In this document: positions 14,987-22,667 of the stretch, one piece after another
Position numbering within the stretch: the stretch's first letter is position 1
How the letters are laid out: every line of letters begins with the position of its first letter
Translations under genes and position numbers: made by a program
The notes under the pieces: model-generated
What the model was told of the DNA's origin: nothing
What the model saw: only the letters and a program-made list of their open reading frames with translations
The model's database searches: none
Source: DATFFO01 sp963744905
GTDB lineage: Bacteria; Actinomycetota; Acidimicrobiia; Spongiisociales; ZC4RG35
DNA length: 64,000 bases
Assembly: GCA_963744905.1 (NCBI GenBank)
Contig: CAVUUV010000005.1
Span: 248,001-312,000 of the forward strand
Direction: 5' to 3'

Positions 14987-16754
14987 AGGCCCAGGTCTGA
15001 ATTGCCGTCAGCCTGGCGGCAAGATCTGTGCCTGCAATGTCATCCCACCCGGCCGCAAGAAGCCTTCCGACGCCCTCGGCGAAGTCGATGCGCTTCAACC
15101 ACTTGTGTCGGACGGCCCGCTCCGCAATTGCTACGCGAAGGTCGTTGACGTCGGGAGTACCGAGGTACTCGTACGGATCATCCTCTTCGTCCAGACCAAG
15201 CTCCTCGGCGATCAGGTCCAACACATGGTCGCCATGCGTCTCAACGAGGTAGTCCATGAATGTCTCGAGCATGTGTTCCGGCAGGTCCACGACCAATCGC
15301 TCTTCGGTACACATCGAGCCGGTCCACCTGACTACTTCAACGCCGGCCTCTTCAAGCTCGTCTACCGTAGGAGTCGGGTCGTGATCCGAATCCGCGAAGA
15401 AGGCGCATCGGTATCCGAGCTTCGCCAGTCGATCCGCGACTCCCGCCGCCTGGTCAGTGCCGCCACCGAATGCGGCGACAACCCCTTTCTCGGCCAAGGG
15501 GATCCCTTCATTGGTGCTTGCCCACATGTCTTCGAGTCCTCGGATGAGCCCGAGTTCCGTCTTTCCCTCGCACACCACAACGCGCCGGGCAAGCAGGGCT
15601 TCAGGTTGACTTCGAACCAGTGCCTGGAGAGGCTTTCCCGCGGATCGGACTGTGAGACCGTCGTCTGCCGTGTGGACCACGTGGACCTCAGGGGAACTGA
15701 GCTCGCAGACCGCAACTGGGGAATGCGTTGTCAGGAAGACTTGACCTGCGCGCATTATCACATCCTCATGCGGCTCCTCCTCGCCCTGAACAACGGGGTT
15801 TGACGTCGCATCTCGGAGGAGACGGATCAAGTGGCGGATCCGATGCGGCTCCAGGCCGCTCTCTATCTCGTCTATGAGCAGCACAGCCCCTTCTGCCACT
15901 GCCAGTGATTGAATCGCCAGACCCAAGAGGCGACGCGTGCCCAAGCCTGATGAAGCGACTGGCACGATGTCCCGATGTAGCGACAGGCTGCTGGCTCTCC
16001 CGACAGCTGCTCTGGGATCAAGCTGGACGTTGAGCTCATCGTCAGAGAGACCTGCCCCCATTGCTGCCGCCGCTTTCTCGGCGAGCGATAGGGCGTCGGC
16101 AAGCTCGACAAACTCGATGTCCGCCACTGCCGACCTGGCTTCCCGCATCACATCGCCAAGCAGCTGTTCTGCATTTGAGACTGACTCCGCTAGTCGGGCC
16201 AAACCCGAGCCGCGTCCCCAGGTGAAGTGAGTCTCTGGACGATCGCCGAGTCGAACGACGCCGAGTCGTTCGCGGTCTCGGGCGCGAATTACCTTGCCAT
16301 CTTCTAGGCGATCGTTTACGACCTTCCAGCTTGGCTCGAGGGACTCATCGACCTCCAAGCGAATCGTGAGCGCTGGTTCGTCCCCCTCGAGAGGTTCGTC
16401 ATGGAGCTCTGTGCTGTCTGCATTCCAGCCCCGAAGGTCGAGACCGAACGAACGATCATCCTTCAGCTCATCAGGTAGAGGGCTGACAGTCACCTCGATG
16501 ACAATCGGCTGTCCCGTATCGCACTGGTGGAAGTCGGCATCGGAAACCGAAAGGTTCCAGCGAGGCCAGAGAGTCCACTCGATTGCATCAAGGACCGTTG
16601 TCTTGAAAGAGTCGCCAGCACCGACGAGGCCGACGATGTCCTGATTGATGGTCCACTCCAGTTCAAGGATGCCGCGGAATCGCCCCACACGGAGGTGTCG
16701 AACTCTCACAACAGGCCCCACATGAGTTCCGTCAACCCCTGACACACGACACAT
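14979..16754 (-). CDS. GajA-like OLD-family ATPase with C-terminal TOPRIM nuclease domain
   Basis: 591 residues. N-terminal ABC-type ATPase: Walker A region GAGDSFKTTVLDAI (about residues 45-58), signature-like SSGLGTRRLLGLA, Walker B VLLIDEIESGLEP (about 300) and TTHSP. C-terminal TOPRIM: VVVCEGKTELGLIRGL (catalytic Glu, about 405) and FADSDHD (about 465). This is the class 2 OLD architecture, which pairs with a UvrD-like helicase; in Gabija GajA is a DNA-nicking enzyme controlled by nucleotide levels. The last glycine of the P-loop is replaced (SFKTT rather than SGKST). The second gene of the pair, downstream, is frameshifted. Confidence 0.85.
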   Translation of the reverse strand: MCRVSGVDGTHVGPVVRVRHLRVGRFRGILELEWTINQDIVGLVGAGDSFKTTVLDAIEWTLWPRWNLSVSDADFHQCDTGQPIVIEVTVSPLPDELKDDRSFGLDLRGWNADSTELHDEPLEGDEPALTIRLEVDESLEPSWKVVNDRLEDGKVIRARDRERLGVVRLGDRPETHFTWGRGSGLARLAESVSNAEQLLGDVMREARSAVADIEFVELADALSLAEKAAAAMGAGLSDDELNVQLDPRAAVGRASSLSLHRDIVPVASSGLGTRRLLGLAIQSLAVAEGAVLLIDEIESGLEPHRIRHLIRLLRDATSNPVVQGEEEPHEDVIMRAGQVFLTTHSPVAVCELSSPEVHVVHTADDGLTVRSAGKPLQALVRSQPEALLARRVVVCEGKTELGLIRGLEDMWASTNEGIPLAEKGVVAAFGGGTDQAAGVADRLAKLGYRCAFFADSDHDPTPTVDELEEAGVEVVRWTGSMCTEERLVVDLPEHMLETFMDYLVETHGDHVLDLIAEELGLDEEDDPYEYLGTPDVNDLRVAIAERAVRHKWLKRIDFAEGVGRLLAAGWDDIAGTDLAARLTAIQTWAYA

Positions 16755-17009
16755 CGGAGGCGTGATCCAGGTCTGTGATGAGCACTCATACCAGGATTAT
16801 GGACGCTCCATCCGCCCCACACGAGTATCCGTGTCGCCCTCGGAGCGGGGGATCAGGTCGGAGGTTGACCACCGCATCGAACAAGGCGTCCGCAGCTGAT
16901 AGGTTCTTGGGACAGGTCCCGACGCGAAGTCCTCGGCGATCGGATGTTCACCCACTTCTGCACCAATAGCGTTCCACTCTCGCAAACGGCTCTCTCGGAC
17001 TCATGCAAC
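16755..17009. other. 255-bp intergenic region upstream of the gajA-like gene
   Basis: No gene is supported on either strand. It must hold the promoter of the minus-strand gajAB pair, but I see no strong -35/-10 and no notable palindrome. Confidence 0.5.
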
Positions 17010-17435
17010 CTAGTCACGCCGACTGGAGTCATACGGCGTCTCGTACCGTCGGTTGAGGTCGCTAGTGGTGAGCCGTTCGAGAAGTCCGAGGCCCGACTGG
17101 ACAAGGTACACAAAGAAGTCGACTGCCGACGGTTGCGGATACTCGTCGGGGTACTCCTGCACCCATGGCATGCTCAATTCGCCCATGAAGACTGAGAATT
17201 GGGCATAGCGCTCTCCGGATTCGGCTCCGACCGAGCAGTCCACACTCACTCGATCGAATGGGAAACCCAAGGTTGGCGTAAGGCTCAGTGACCAATAGCG
17301 AATCAGATCGTCTCGTTGCACGGCCGTGAATTCCCAAGTGCCGTGACGTTCTTGGAAGTCTGTTGGGACTTCAAAGGACTCAGGCATCGACTCAGCCAGC
17401 GCCGCGTGGATTCCCGAAAAGGGTGAGTTCGTCAT
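17010..17435 (-). CDS. Unknown protein, second gene of a two-gene module
   Basis: 141 residues, not recognised. It starts MTNSPFSGIHAALAESMPESFEV at an ATG (17435-17433) that overlaps the stop of the preceding gene as ATGA, so the two are translationally coupled. A longer frame extends upstream but ignores this coupling. The protein is acidic, rich in Tyr, Trp and Phe, with alternating hydrophobic strands and no membrane segment or catalytic motif. Acidic partner proteins encoded right after a basic one are often immunity or antitoxin proteins; that reading is inference only. Confidence 0.6.
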   Translation of the reverse strand: MTNSPFSGIHAALAESMPESFEVPTDFQERHGTWEFTAVQRDDLIRYWSLSLTPTLGFPFDRVSVDCSVGAESGERYAQFSVFMGELSMPWVQEYPDEYPQPSAVDFFVYLVQSGLGLLERLTTSDLNRRYETPYDSSRRD

Positions 17436-17875
17436 GTGACAGGTATCTCCCAAGGCATGACGAGGGCGGTCGAGGGAAAACCCTTGGGCAATAGGTATTC
17501 GATTCCAGATCCAAACCGAATCCACCTCGGACCAGCGACCGGCCGACCGTCGTCTATTACCTTTTGAGGATCAATAATCAACACGTAGGGACGAGGGATG
17601 GAGGGTCGGGGCAGGGCGAGCCAGGCCGCCACGCTGTTCGGCTCAAGTGGGGTGGGCGTGAGCCAATGCTGAGAGTCCGAACCTGATGTGTAATGGCCGA
17701 GCTGAGACGACATCACATATCGGACGAGGAAACGACCAGCAAGGGCGTCTACAACTACCTGGTCCCGCCTGGCATATCCTCGCAGCGCTTGATCCCGCAT
17801 TGAACGAGCCCCGATGGGGGTGTTGAGCTCCAGCATCTCCTGGTCGAGCCGTGTAGCAAGCGCCGAACTTGACAT
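17432..17875 (-). CDS. Unknown protein, first gene of a two-gene module, possibly toxin-like
   Basis: 147 residues, not recognised with confidence. The N-terminal ~60 residues are charged and helical. The C-terminal part (GHYTSGSDSQHWLTPTPLEPNSV...ALPRPSIPRPYVLIIDP...RWIRFGSGIEYLLPKGFP) has a strand pattern ending in GxGxEYLLP. This loosely recalls the last strands of ADP-ribosyltransferase or TNT-type toxin domains, but the key residues cannot be assigned. It is followed, with an ATGA overlap, by a small acidic protein, and both are in the tRNA island, so a toxin-immunity or toxin-antitoxin pair is a reasonable hypothesis. Confidence 0.6.
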   Translation of the reverse strand: MSSSALATRLDQEMLELNTPIGARSMRDQALRGYARRDQVVVDALAGRFLVRYVMSSQLGHYTSGSDSQHWLTPTPLEPNSVAAWLALPRPSIPRPYVLIIDPQKVIDDGRPVAGPRWIRFGSGIEYLLPKGFPSTALVMPWEIPVT

Positions 17876-17978
17876 CGGGTCCTACGCTACACGGCTGCAT
17901 CAGGGCGGCATTCACCGTCGCTCGTGACGGCCTCATGGGATTGACGGGACCAGATGCTCTGTGGCCGCGCCGCATTCT

Positions 17979-18728
17979 CTAGAGCCTGTACACGCTGAGC
18001 GTCTCGGGCCAGCGTGGCGAGTCGACCGTGATGATGTCGATCACGAAGTGCGGCGGGACACTCTCGCTGGTCCTCCACTGGTGCCAATAACTGCCTGGAA
18101 CGCCCTCAAGTGCGCCAGCGAAAGCAGGCAGGAACGGCGTGTAGGTGTTCACGGTCGCGGCACGGGCAGCGATCTCGATGATCGCTGGCTTGCTCTCACT
18201 GGTCAGAACGGCTGAGGCATGGCTCGACCCCGATCCACTCCGCAGCCAACCGAGCGTCTCTCCACCCCAGGTGTCGAAGATATTCATCAGCCCCGCTGCG
18301 TCGTGGTCGAACAAGATGAACGGAGCCACGAAGTCGATTGAGCCGAGGCGAACGTCTGCTGTTCCTTGCCAGTCGTTTGGTCCCGACTGCAAGAGCACAG
18401 AACCGTCTGGATCGTCGGGGAAGGCTGCAGGGAATCGCTTGATCGCCTCAGCCACCTTCCGTCGACGCAGGTCTTCTGTGAGGATCTGGAGTCCGGCGCG
18501 ATCACGGACATCTTCAATCTCGTGCGGAAGCAGGCGAGTCGCGTGATACCCGACGAGGCGATGCGGCTGCAGTTCGCTTCTCAACAGGCGTTCTTCGGTT
18601 TCGAAATCAGCCCACCCAAGCTCGTCGAACGGGTTCCTCCCGCCAGTCCGGCTCGGGTGCGCGCTGAATGGCCGAGACAACGATCTCCTGGACGGATTCC
18701 GGCCACGAATCGGGGCTCCCGATGTCAA
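17979..18728 (-). CDS. Unknown island protein with a YHATRL motif
   Basis: Up to 249 residues. The start is unsure: the longest frame uses a TTG at 18728, and the first ~30 residues are basic and may not be translated. The recognisable part begins HRLVGYHATRLLPHEIEDVRDRAGLQILTEDL. This resembles an uncharacterised family that opens YHxTRL..xEIxxIxxxGL, reminiscent of the first strands of ADP-ribosyltransferase-like folds. The remainder is alpha/beta with no membrane segment. It is divergent from the five-gene operon. I cannot assign a function. Confidence 0.6.
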   Translation of the reverse strand: MTSGAPIRGRNPSRRSLSRPFSAHPSRTGGRNPFDELGWADFETEERLLRSELQPHRLVGYHATRLLPHEIEDVRDRAGLQILTEDLRRRKVAEAIKRFPAAFPDDPDGSVLLQSGPNDWQGTADVRLGSIDFVAPFILFDHDAAGLMNIFDTWGGETLGWLRSGSGSSHASAVLTSESKPAIIEIAARAATVNTYTPFLPAFAGALEGVPGSYWHQWRTSESVPPHFVIDIITVDSPRWPETLSVYRL

Positions 18729-18879
18729 CGATGTGTACGGGTCCGCTCACCTTGACGGGTCCTGTCGATGGCAGCGCCGAGCTGTTCGATTGCCTTCAGA
18801 ACCAGTCACCTTGGGGTGAGTCCGGAATCCGAGTCAGTGGATACCAGATTCGATGTGCAACACCAGATTTATATTTAGA

Positions 18880-18910
18880 ATGTTGGTCTCGTGGGCCACG
18901 AGACCAACAT
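18880..18910. promoter_or_regulatory. 31-bp perfect palindrome upstream of the five-gene operon
   Basis: Arms ATGTTGGTCTCGTGG (18880-18894) and its exact reverse complement (18896-18910) flank one G. It lies 8 bp before the -35 of the operon promoter and about 150 bp before the divergent gene. It could be a dimeric regulator's operator, a cruciform or a hairpin; it lacks a U-tract, so a terminator is less likely. The wHTH protein of the operon is a candidate binder. Confidence 0.75.
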
Positions 18911-18918
18911 GCATGCAC

Positions 18919-18948
18919 TTGACGAAATAGGTGCTTGTGCTGGATGAT
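18919..18948 (+). promoter_or_regulatory. Predicted promoter of the five-gene island operon
   Basis: -35 TTGACG (18919-18924), 18-bp spacer, -10 GATGAT (18943-18948). The leader is about 30 nt and ends with AGGAGG (18971-18976) 7 bp before ATG 18984. The palindrome sits immediately upstream. Confidence 0.62.
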
Positions 18949-18983
18949 GTGGGGGTACCAAGAGCAAGTCAGGAGGTCCCGAG

Positions 18984-19352
18984 ATGGCAGTCCCCTTCAT
19001 CACCCGACATGCAATCATCCGCTACCAGCAGCGCGTTGACGCTGCCGCCGACACACGTGCCGCTCTGCGAGCCATCAGGGCGATTCTCGCAACCGCGAAG
19101 GTCCGTTCGCGGCCACGGCACTGGACGAGTGTCGATGCCAGGCCCGGCTGCCGATACCTGTATTCGGCACACCACCCCGGGATTTGCCTCGTTCTCGCCG
19201 GGAACGCCGTCGTGACTGTGTTCTCACGTAGGACGTGTCATCAGTGGCGGCAACTGCCCGGTGCGAAAGCCGATGCGAGGCCCGCTACTCGATCGCCTTA
19301 TCGCCGGCTGTCACATTCCGAATGGACGCCATGGGGTGGTGAGGCGGCATGA
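18984..19352 (+). CDS. Island operon gene 1: small basic protein of unknown function
   Basis: 122 residues, basic. It begins ITRHAIIRYQQRV and has DARPGCRYLYSAHHPGICLVLAGNAVVTVFSR, an order (His-Ala...Arg-Tyr...Arg, then strands ending in VVTVF) that recalls the DUF4258/BrnT-like small RNase fold, though no active site is proven. The start is well set by AGGAGG at 7 bp. The C-terminal ~35 residues are arginine- and proline-rich and probably unstructured. The stop overlaps the next start (ATGA at 19349-19352). Confidence 0.72.
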   Translation: MAVPFITRHAIIRYQQRVDAAADTRAALRAIRAILATAKVRSRPRHWTSVDARPGCRYLYSAHHPGICLVLAGNAVVTVFSRRTCHQWRQLPGAKADARPATRSPYRRLSHSEWTPWGGEAA

Positions 19353-20614
19353 CTACCGGCGGACGCGGAATCCCGCGACTCCAGGAGCTGTCCTACCTAG
19401 AAGTTGTCGCGCTGGCGGTGAGCGAAGGCGTTACTTTCGAGGGAATCAGGGTGCGGATGATCGACCACATGATCGCCGTCGGTGAAGCGTCCCCCGGAAC
19501 CGGAAACGTGGCGGCGTACCGGACTGCCAAGCAGAACCCGAGACGCTATGTCCTCAACGTTGCCGAAGGGCTCAAGGAGCTTATGCGCCTTGGGCTGCTA
19601 CAGAAGGCCACGCTTCCGGCTTCGGCTTCCAGCGCCCACGCATACAAGAACACAACCTTCGCGGTGACTGATGCTGGCAGTGATTGGATCCGCTTGCTCA
19701 GGGAGGATCGCCGCGCGGCCTATGACCATCTCTGCGCTCTGCTCCTAGACCTCCATCCTCAGTTCGGCGGATTCCTCCGGGTCATCGGCGCTTTCCCGGA
19801 CTCAGCAAACTCAAGCATGAGTATTCCGATGCTCCGGTGGGGTGAGGTGCAGAATCCTCGAACCCGGGCGAACTACATGTCGGCTCTCTCCTCCCACGTT
19901 GCGGCCGCATTGGCAAGCGAAGACATCGGCTGGAAGGCTTCCGCAGAAGAGATCGACGAAGCCGTAACTGGGTACGTGCGTTCCATCTTGGAGCGCGCCG
20001 AAGCCCGCGAAAGGCCAGATCCGCTTCCTCGAAACCAGGATCTTGTGAACAAATGCGAAGAAGCGCTTGTGAAGCTCGCGTTCCGCAAGGCCGGCTCGCC
20101 CGTCGACTACATCTCGATGGAGATCCTGAGGCGGTGGACCCGGACCCTCGGGCTGGCGAACTTCTCTTATCACGCGCCGGGCCCCTACGCGCTTCGGTTC
20201 TGGCCTACATCCCAGATCATGATTGACGGCCAGAACGTCCTGGACATATCCCGGCGTGTCGGCGCCGAATGGCGGAACAGGATCATCAAGGAGTTGCGTG
20301 GGGCGTACGAATTGGTGCGACGATCTGATCGGACCGGATCGGTCTGGGTGCCGGTGTATCGGGTCAGAGCTGCAGTCTGCTGGCGGCTTCAGATCTCGGA
20401 TAGCGAGTTCGACGTCGCCATATTGGAGTTCCTTCGCGGTGAGCGAGGTGGAGATGCGGAATACGGCGTCAACCTCGACCCCGCCTCGTACGGAAGCATC
20501 CCGCCTTCAGAACGTCCGCTCGTCATCGCGGCGCCTTCTGGCGTCCGCGTGTTCAAATCAATGTCCCTCGTCCCTCGAACGACATCACGCACCGCCGAAA
20601 GGAGAAACTCATGA
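19349..20614 (+). CDS. Island operon gene 2: 421-aa protein of unknown function
   Basis: Not recognised. No membrane segment, signal or catalytic motif is evident. The N-terminal ~120 residues are helical and look winged-helix-like (NPRRYVLNVAEGLKELMRLGLLQKATL...AYKNTTFAVTDAGSDWIRLL, a helix-helix-strand pattern ending like a marR-type wing). A second such segment lies near residues 235-280. The protein may bind DNA or act as a scaffold for the ATPase encoded next. It is linked to both neighbours by 4-bp overlaps, so it is made together with them. Confidence 0.75.
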   Translation: MTTGGRGIPRLQELSYLEVVALAVSEGVTFEGIRVRMIDHMIAVGEASPGTGNVAAYRTAKQNPRRYVLNVAEGLKELMRLGLLQKATLPASASSAHAYKNTTFAVTDAGSDWIRLLREDRRAAYDHLCALLLDLHPQFGGFLRVIGAFPDSANSSMSIPMLRWGEVQNPRTRANYMSALSSHVAAALASEDIGWKASAEEIDEAVTGYVRSILERAEARERPDPLPRNQDLVNKCEEALVKLAFRKAGSPVDYISMEILRRWTRTLGLANFSYHAPGPYALRFWPTSQIMIDGQNVLDISRRVGAEWRNRIIKELRGAYELVRRSDRTGSVWVPVYRVRAAVCWRLQISDSEFDVAILEFLRGERGGDAEYGVNLDPASYGSIPPSERPLVIAAPSGVRVFKSMSLVPRTTSRTAERRNS

Positions 20615-21939
20615 GTTCGTCCCTACCGAAGATTGTCCATATCAAGAAGAAGTGGTTCCTCGATCAGAATCCGTTTCCTTCCCAGGGGATCGCGAGGCTT
20701 GGCGGTGAGGACCTGCGCGAGAACGGTCTTCTTTTCGACCCCGACGTTCAGGACGAGAAATTCCGTGAATCGGCCGAGAAGTTCGGACTCGGCGCCGCCT
20801 ACAGCGGCCTCAAGTTCGGATTCCTCTGGTCGCTTGGGACGGGCTTGCACGGGGATGCCCGCGGGTTCGGCAAGTCGAGCCTGATGCAGTACCTCACGGA
20901 ACACACCAACGAGGACTTCGGACGAGACATCTTTCTGGCGGCAGGACTCGACGCGAGTGACTCAGCCGAGCATCCAATCTGTGGCTTGCTCGCCTCGTTT
21001 GACATGGCGAACGTGAGGTCCCTGAACGCAGTCTTTTTCGCTGCCGTTGAGTACGCATGCAAGTTTCATCGCCCCGATCAGCCAACCCTCGCTGAGCGCC
21101 TCTACGAGCGACTGGTTGACCAACTCGGAACGACCGAGCATGCCGACCTTCTTGCGGCCGTCAACGCCAAGCAGCTCGAACTGCGCGGCCGCACACTCGG
21201 GCCCCCCATACCGGAGTTCCTAGAGCTCCTGTGTTCTGGTGATCTACTTGCGCTCAACCAGTACATCGGATCAATAACCCCGACACGGCGGACCCGCAAT
21301 GGCGCTCTGTACCTGGCGACACTTCTGATCTTCATCAAGACGGCGGGCATCCCGCATGTCATGCTCTGCTGCGATCAGCTTGAGGACTTCGCAGCCACGA
21401 CGACAGCGAAGCAGAAGCGGACGCTCGAGATCGAGCGGTTCCGTGACTACTTGCTGGAAATCCAGCCGATGGCGGACATGCTGAGCGTGGTCGTGACGAT
21501 GCACCCACGAGCCGTGATGTCGATCGCAGAGATGTGGCAACTGGCCGACCTGCCGAGCTATGAGCCTGACCGGCAGGAAAACAGGCACCGAATCGTGATC
21601 CTCGAACGGATAACCACACCAGCCAAGACTGAGAGACTGCTGCGCCGGTATATCGACAGCTTTCGGTCCGACGGTGCCCCGGAGGGTATGGATCCCCTTG
21701 CGCCCCTCACAAGAGAAGCCGTCGCTGCGATCCTCACCAGATCGGACGGCAAGCCTCGCGACATCCTGCGGAAGGCCAACGCACTTATCGAGACGGGTGC
21801 GGAGGAGAACTGGGATGTGATCGACGGCGACAGAGCAACGAAGCTGCTCGACACTTATGCCCTTGAGGACGATGAAGAGGATCTGATGACTCCATCGGCA
21901 ACGATCATCCCGGGCGATGTGAACTGGGGCGATTCGTGA
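20611..21939 (+). CDS. Island operon gene 3: P-loop ATPase (AAA/STAND-like)
   Basis: 442 residues. Walker A GDARGFGKSS is at residues 81-90, Walker B HVMLCCDQLEDF at 249-260 with Asp255, and a sensor-like segment VVVTMHPRAV follows at about 295. The C-terminal part has RSDGKPRDILRKANAL, like the winged-helix or lid segment of ORC/Cdc6- and STAND-type ATPases. The N-terminus FLDQNPFPSQGIARLGG resembles openings of ATPases that load partners onto DNA. I know no named family. Its coupling to a nuclease and wHTH genes suggests an ATP-driven DNA sensor or loader. Confidence 0.82.
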   Translation: MSSSLPKIVHIKKKWFLDQNPFPSQGIARLGGEDLRENGLLFDPDVQDEKFRESAEKFGLGAAYSGLKFGFLWSLGTGLHGDARGFGKSSLMQYLTEHTNEDFGRDIFLAAGLDASDSAEHPICGLLASFDMANVRSLNAVFFAAVEYACKFHRPDQPTLAERLYERLVDQLGTTEHADLLAAVNAKQLELRGRTLGPPIPEFLELLCSGDLLALNQYIGSITPTRRTRNGALYLATLLIFIKTAGIPHVMLCCDQLEDFAATTTAKQKRTLEIERFRDYLLEIQPMADMLSVVVTMHPRAVMSIAEMWQLADLPSYEPDRQENRHRIVILERITTPAKTERLLRRYIDSFRSDGAPEGMDPLAPLTREAVAAILTRSDGKPRDILRKANALIETGAEENWDVIDGDRATKLLDTYALEDDEEDLMTPSATIIPGDVNWGDS

Positions 21940-22667
21940 TGACCCTGGCCGGCCTCTGCAGAGATCTGTTCCTATTGGCGCAGATACCGGTGGACGGGGG
22001 CAATAGCGGTCGGGACTGGGAAGACAGGATCGCCCGCTATCTCGGCAGCAGAGCGGTGAGAACTGACACTCTGCCAGGCGGGCACCAGGTGCTCGGGTGT
22101 ACCTCCCTCAGCGGTCTCGGGCATCAGGTAGATGGGACTATCGCTTGCAAGAACGCGATAATCATCAGCGAGTGGAAAGCCCACGAAGGCACGGTTCCCA
22201 AGAATGACCTTCTCCGATTCAAGGCAGTGACGGACGACTACTACCAAGGCATGGGCTCCGCTGTGCCTGTTCGCGACCTCTTTCGAGTATTCGGCGGCAG
22301 GGCGCTAGTCAACGATGAACTCCGGCGATACGGAGCCATCAACGGGATCAGCGTCATAGATCGACATCGGTGGCCGGCGGCCTTTCTTGGCGATGCCTGG
22401 ATCATGTTCGACATCCTCGACATCGACGGACCGAGTCGTGAAGAGAGGGCGCACCTCCATTGGTTATCGCGGCCGCTCCAGAAGGTGATGGCCCGGCGGA
22501 GCGATGGCTCCTACCTAATCCCGGCACCTCCGACAGAGCTGCAGATGCAGACGGCACTTGGAGTGCATGACCGCTGGTCCGACAGGTTGTGGGAAGCAGT
22601 CGACGCGCAGCCAGACCGGCTGGACGCAATGCTGAGTCGGGTATTCGAAGGTCGGGTGGCTGCATGA
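21936..22667 (+). CDS. Island operon gene 4: PD-(D/E)XK-like nuclease
   Basis: 243 residues. The N-terminal ~85 residues show the restriction-endonuclease-like fold signature: Glu29 in GRDWEDRIARYL, Asp66 in GHQVDGTIA, and Glu79-X-Lys81 in IIISEWKAH, in the correct order and spacing. This predicts a metal-dependent DNase. The C-terminal half is helical and unassigned, perhaps target recognition or ATPase contact. The start may be GTG 21936 or ATG 21939; both overlap the ATPase stop. Its position after the ATPase suggests it is the effector. Cleavage has not been shown. Confidence 0.8.
   Translation: MMTLAGLCRDLFLLAQIPVDGGNSGRDWEDRIARYLGSRAVRTDTLPGGHQVLGCTSLSGLGHQVDGTIACKNAIIISEWKAHEGTVPKNDLLRFKAVTDDYYQGMGSAVPVRDLFRVFGGRALVNDELRRYGAINGISVIDRHRWPAAFLGDAWIMFDILDIDGPSREERAHLHWLSRPLQKVMARRSDGSYLIPAPPTELQMQTALGVHDRWSDRLWEAVDAQPDRLDAMLSRVFEGRVAA

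Noticed and set aside
18880..18910. A rho-independent terminator
   Set aside because: No U-tract on either side, and it is upstream of a start rather than downstream of a stop.
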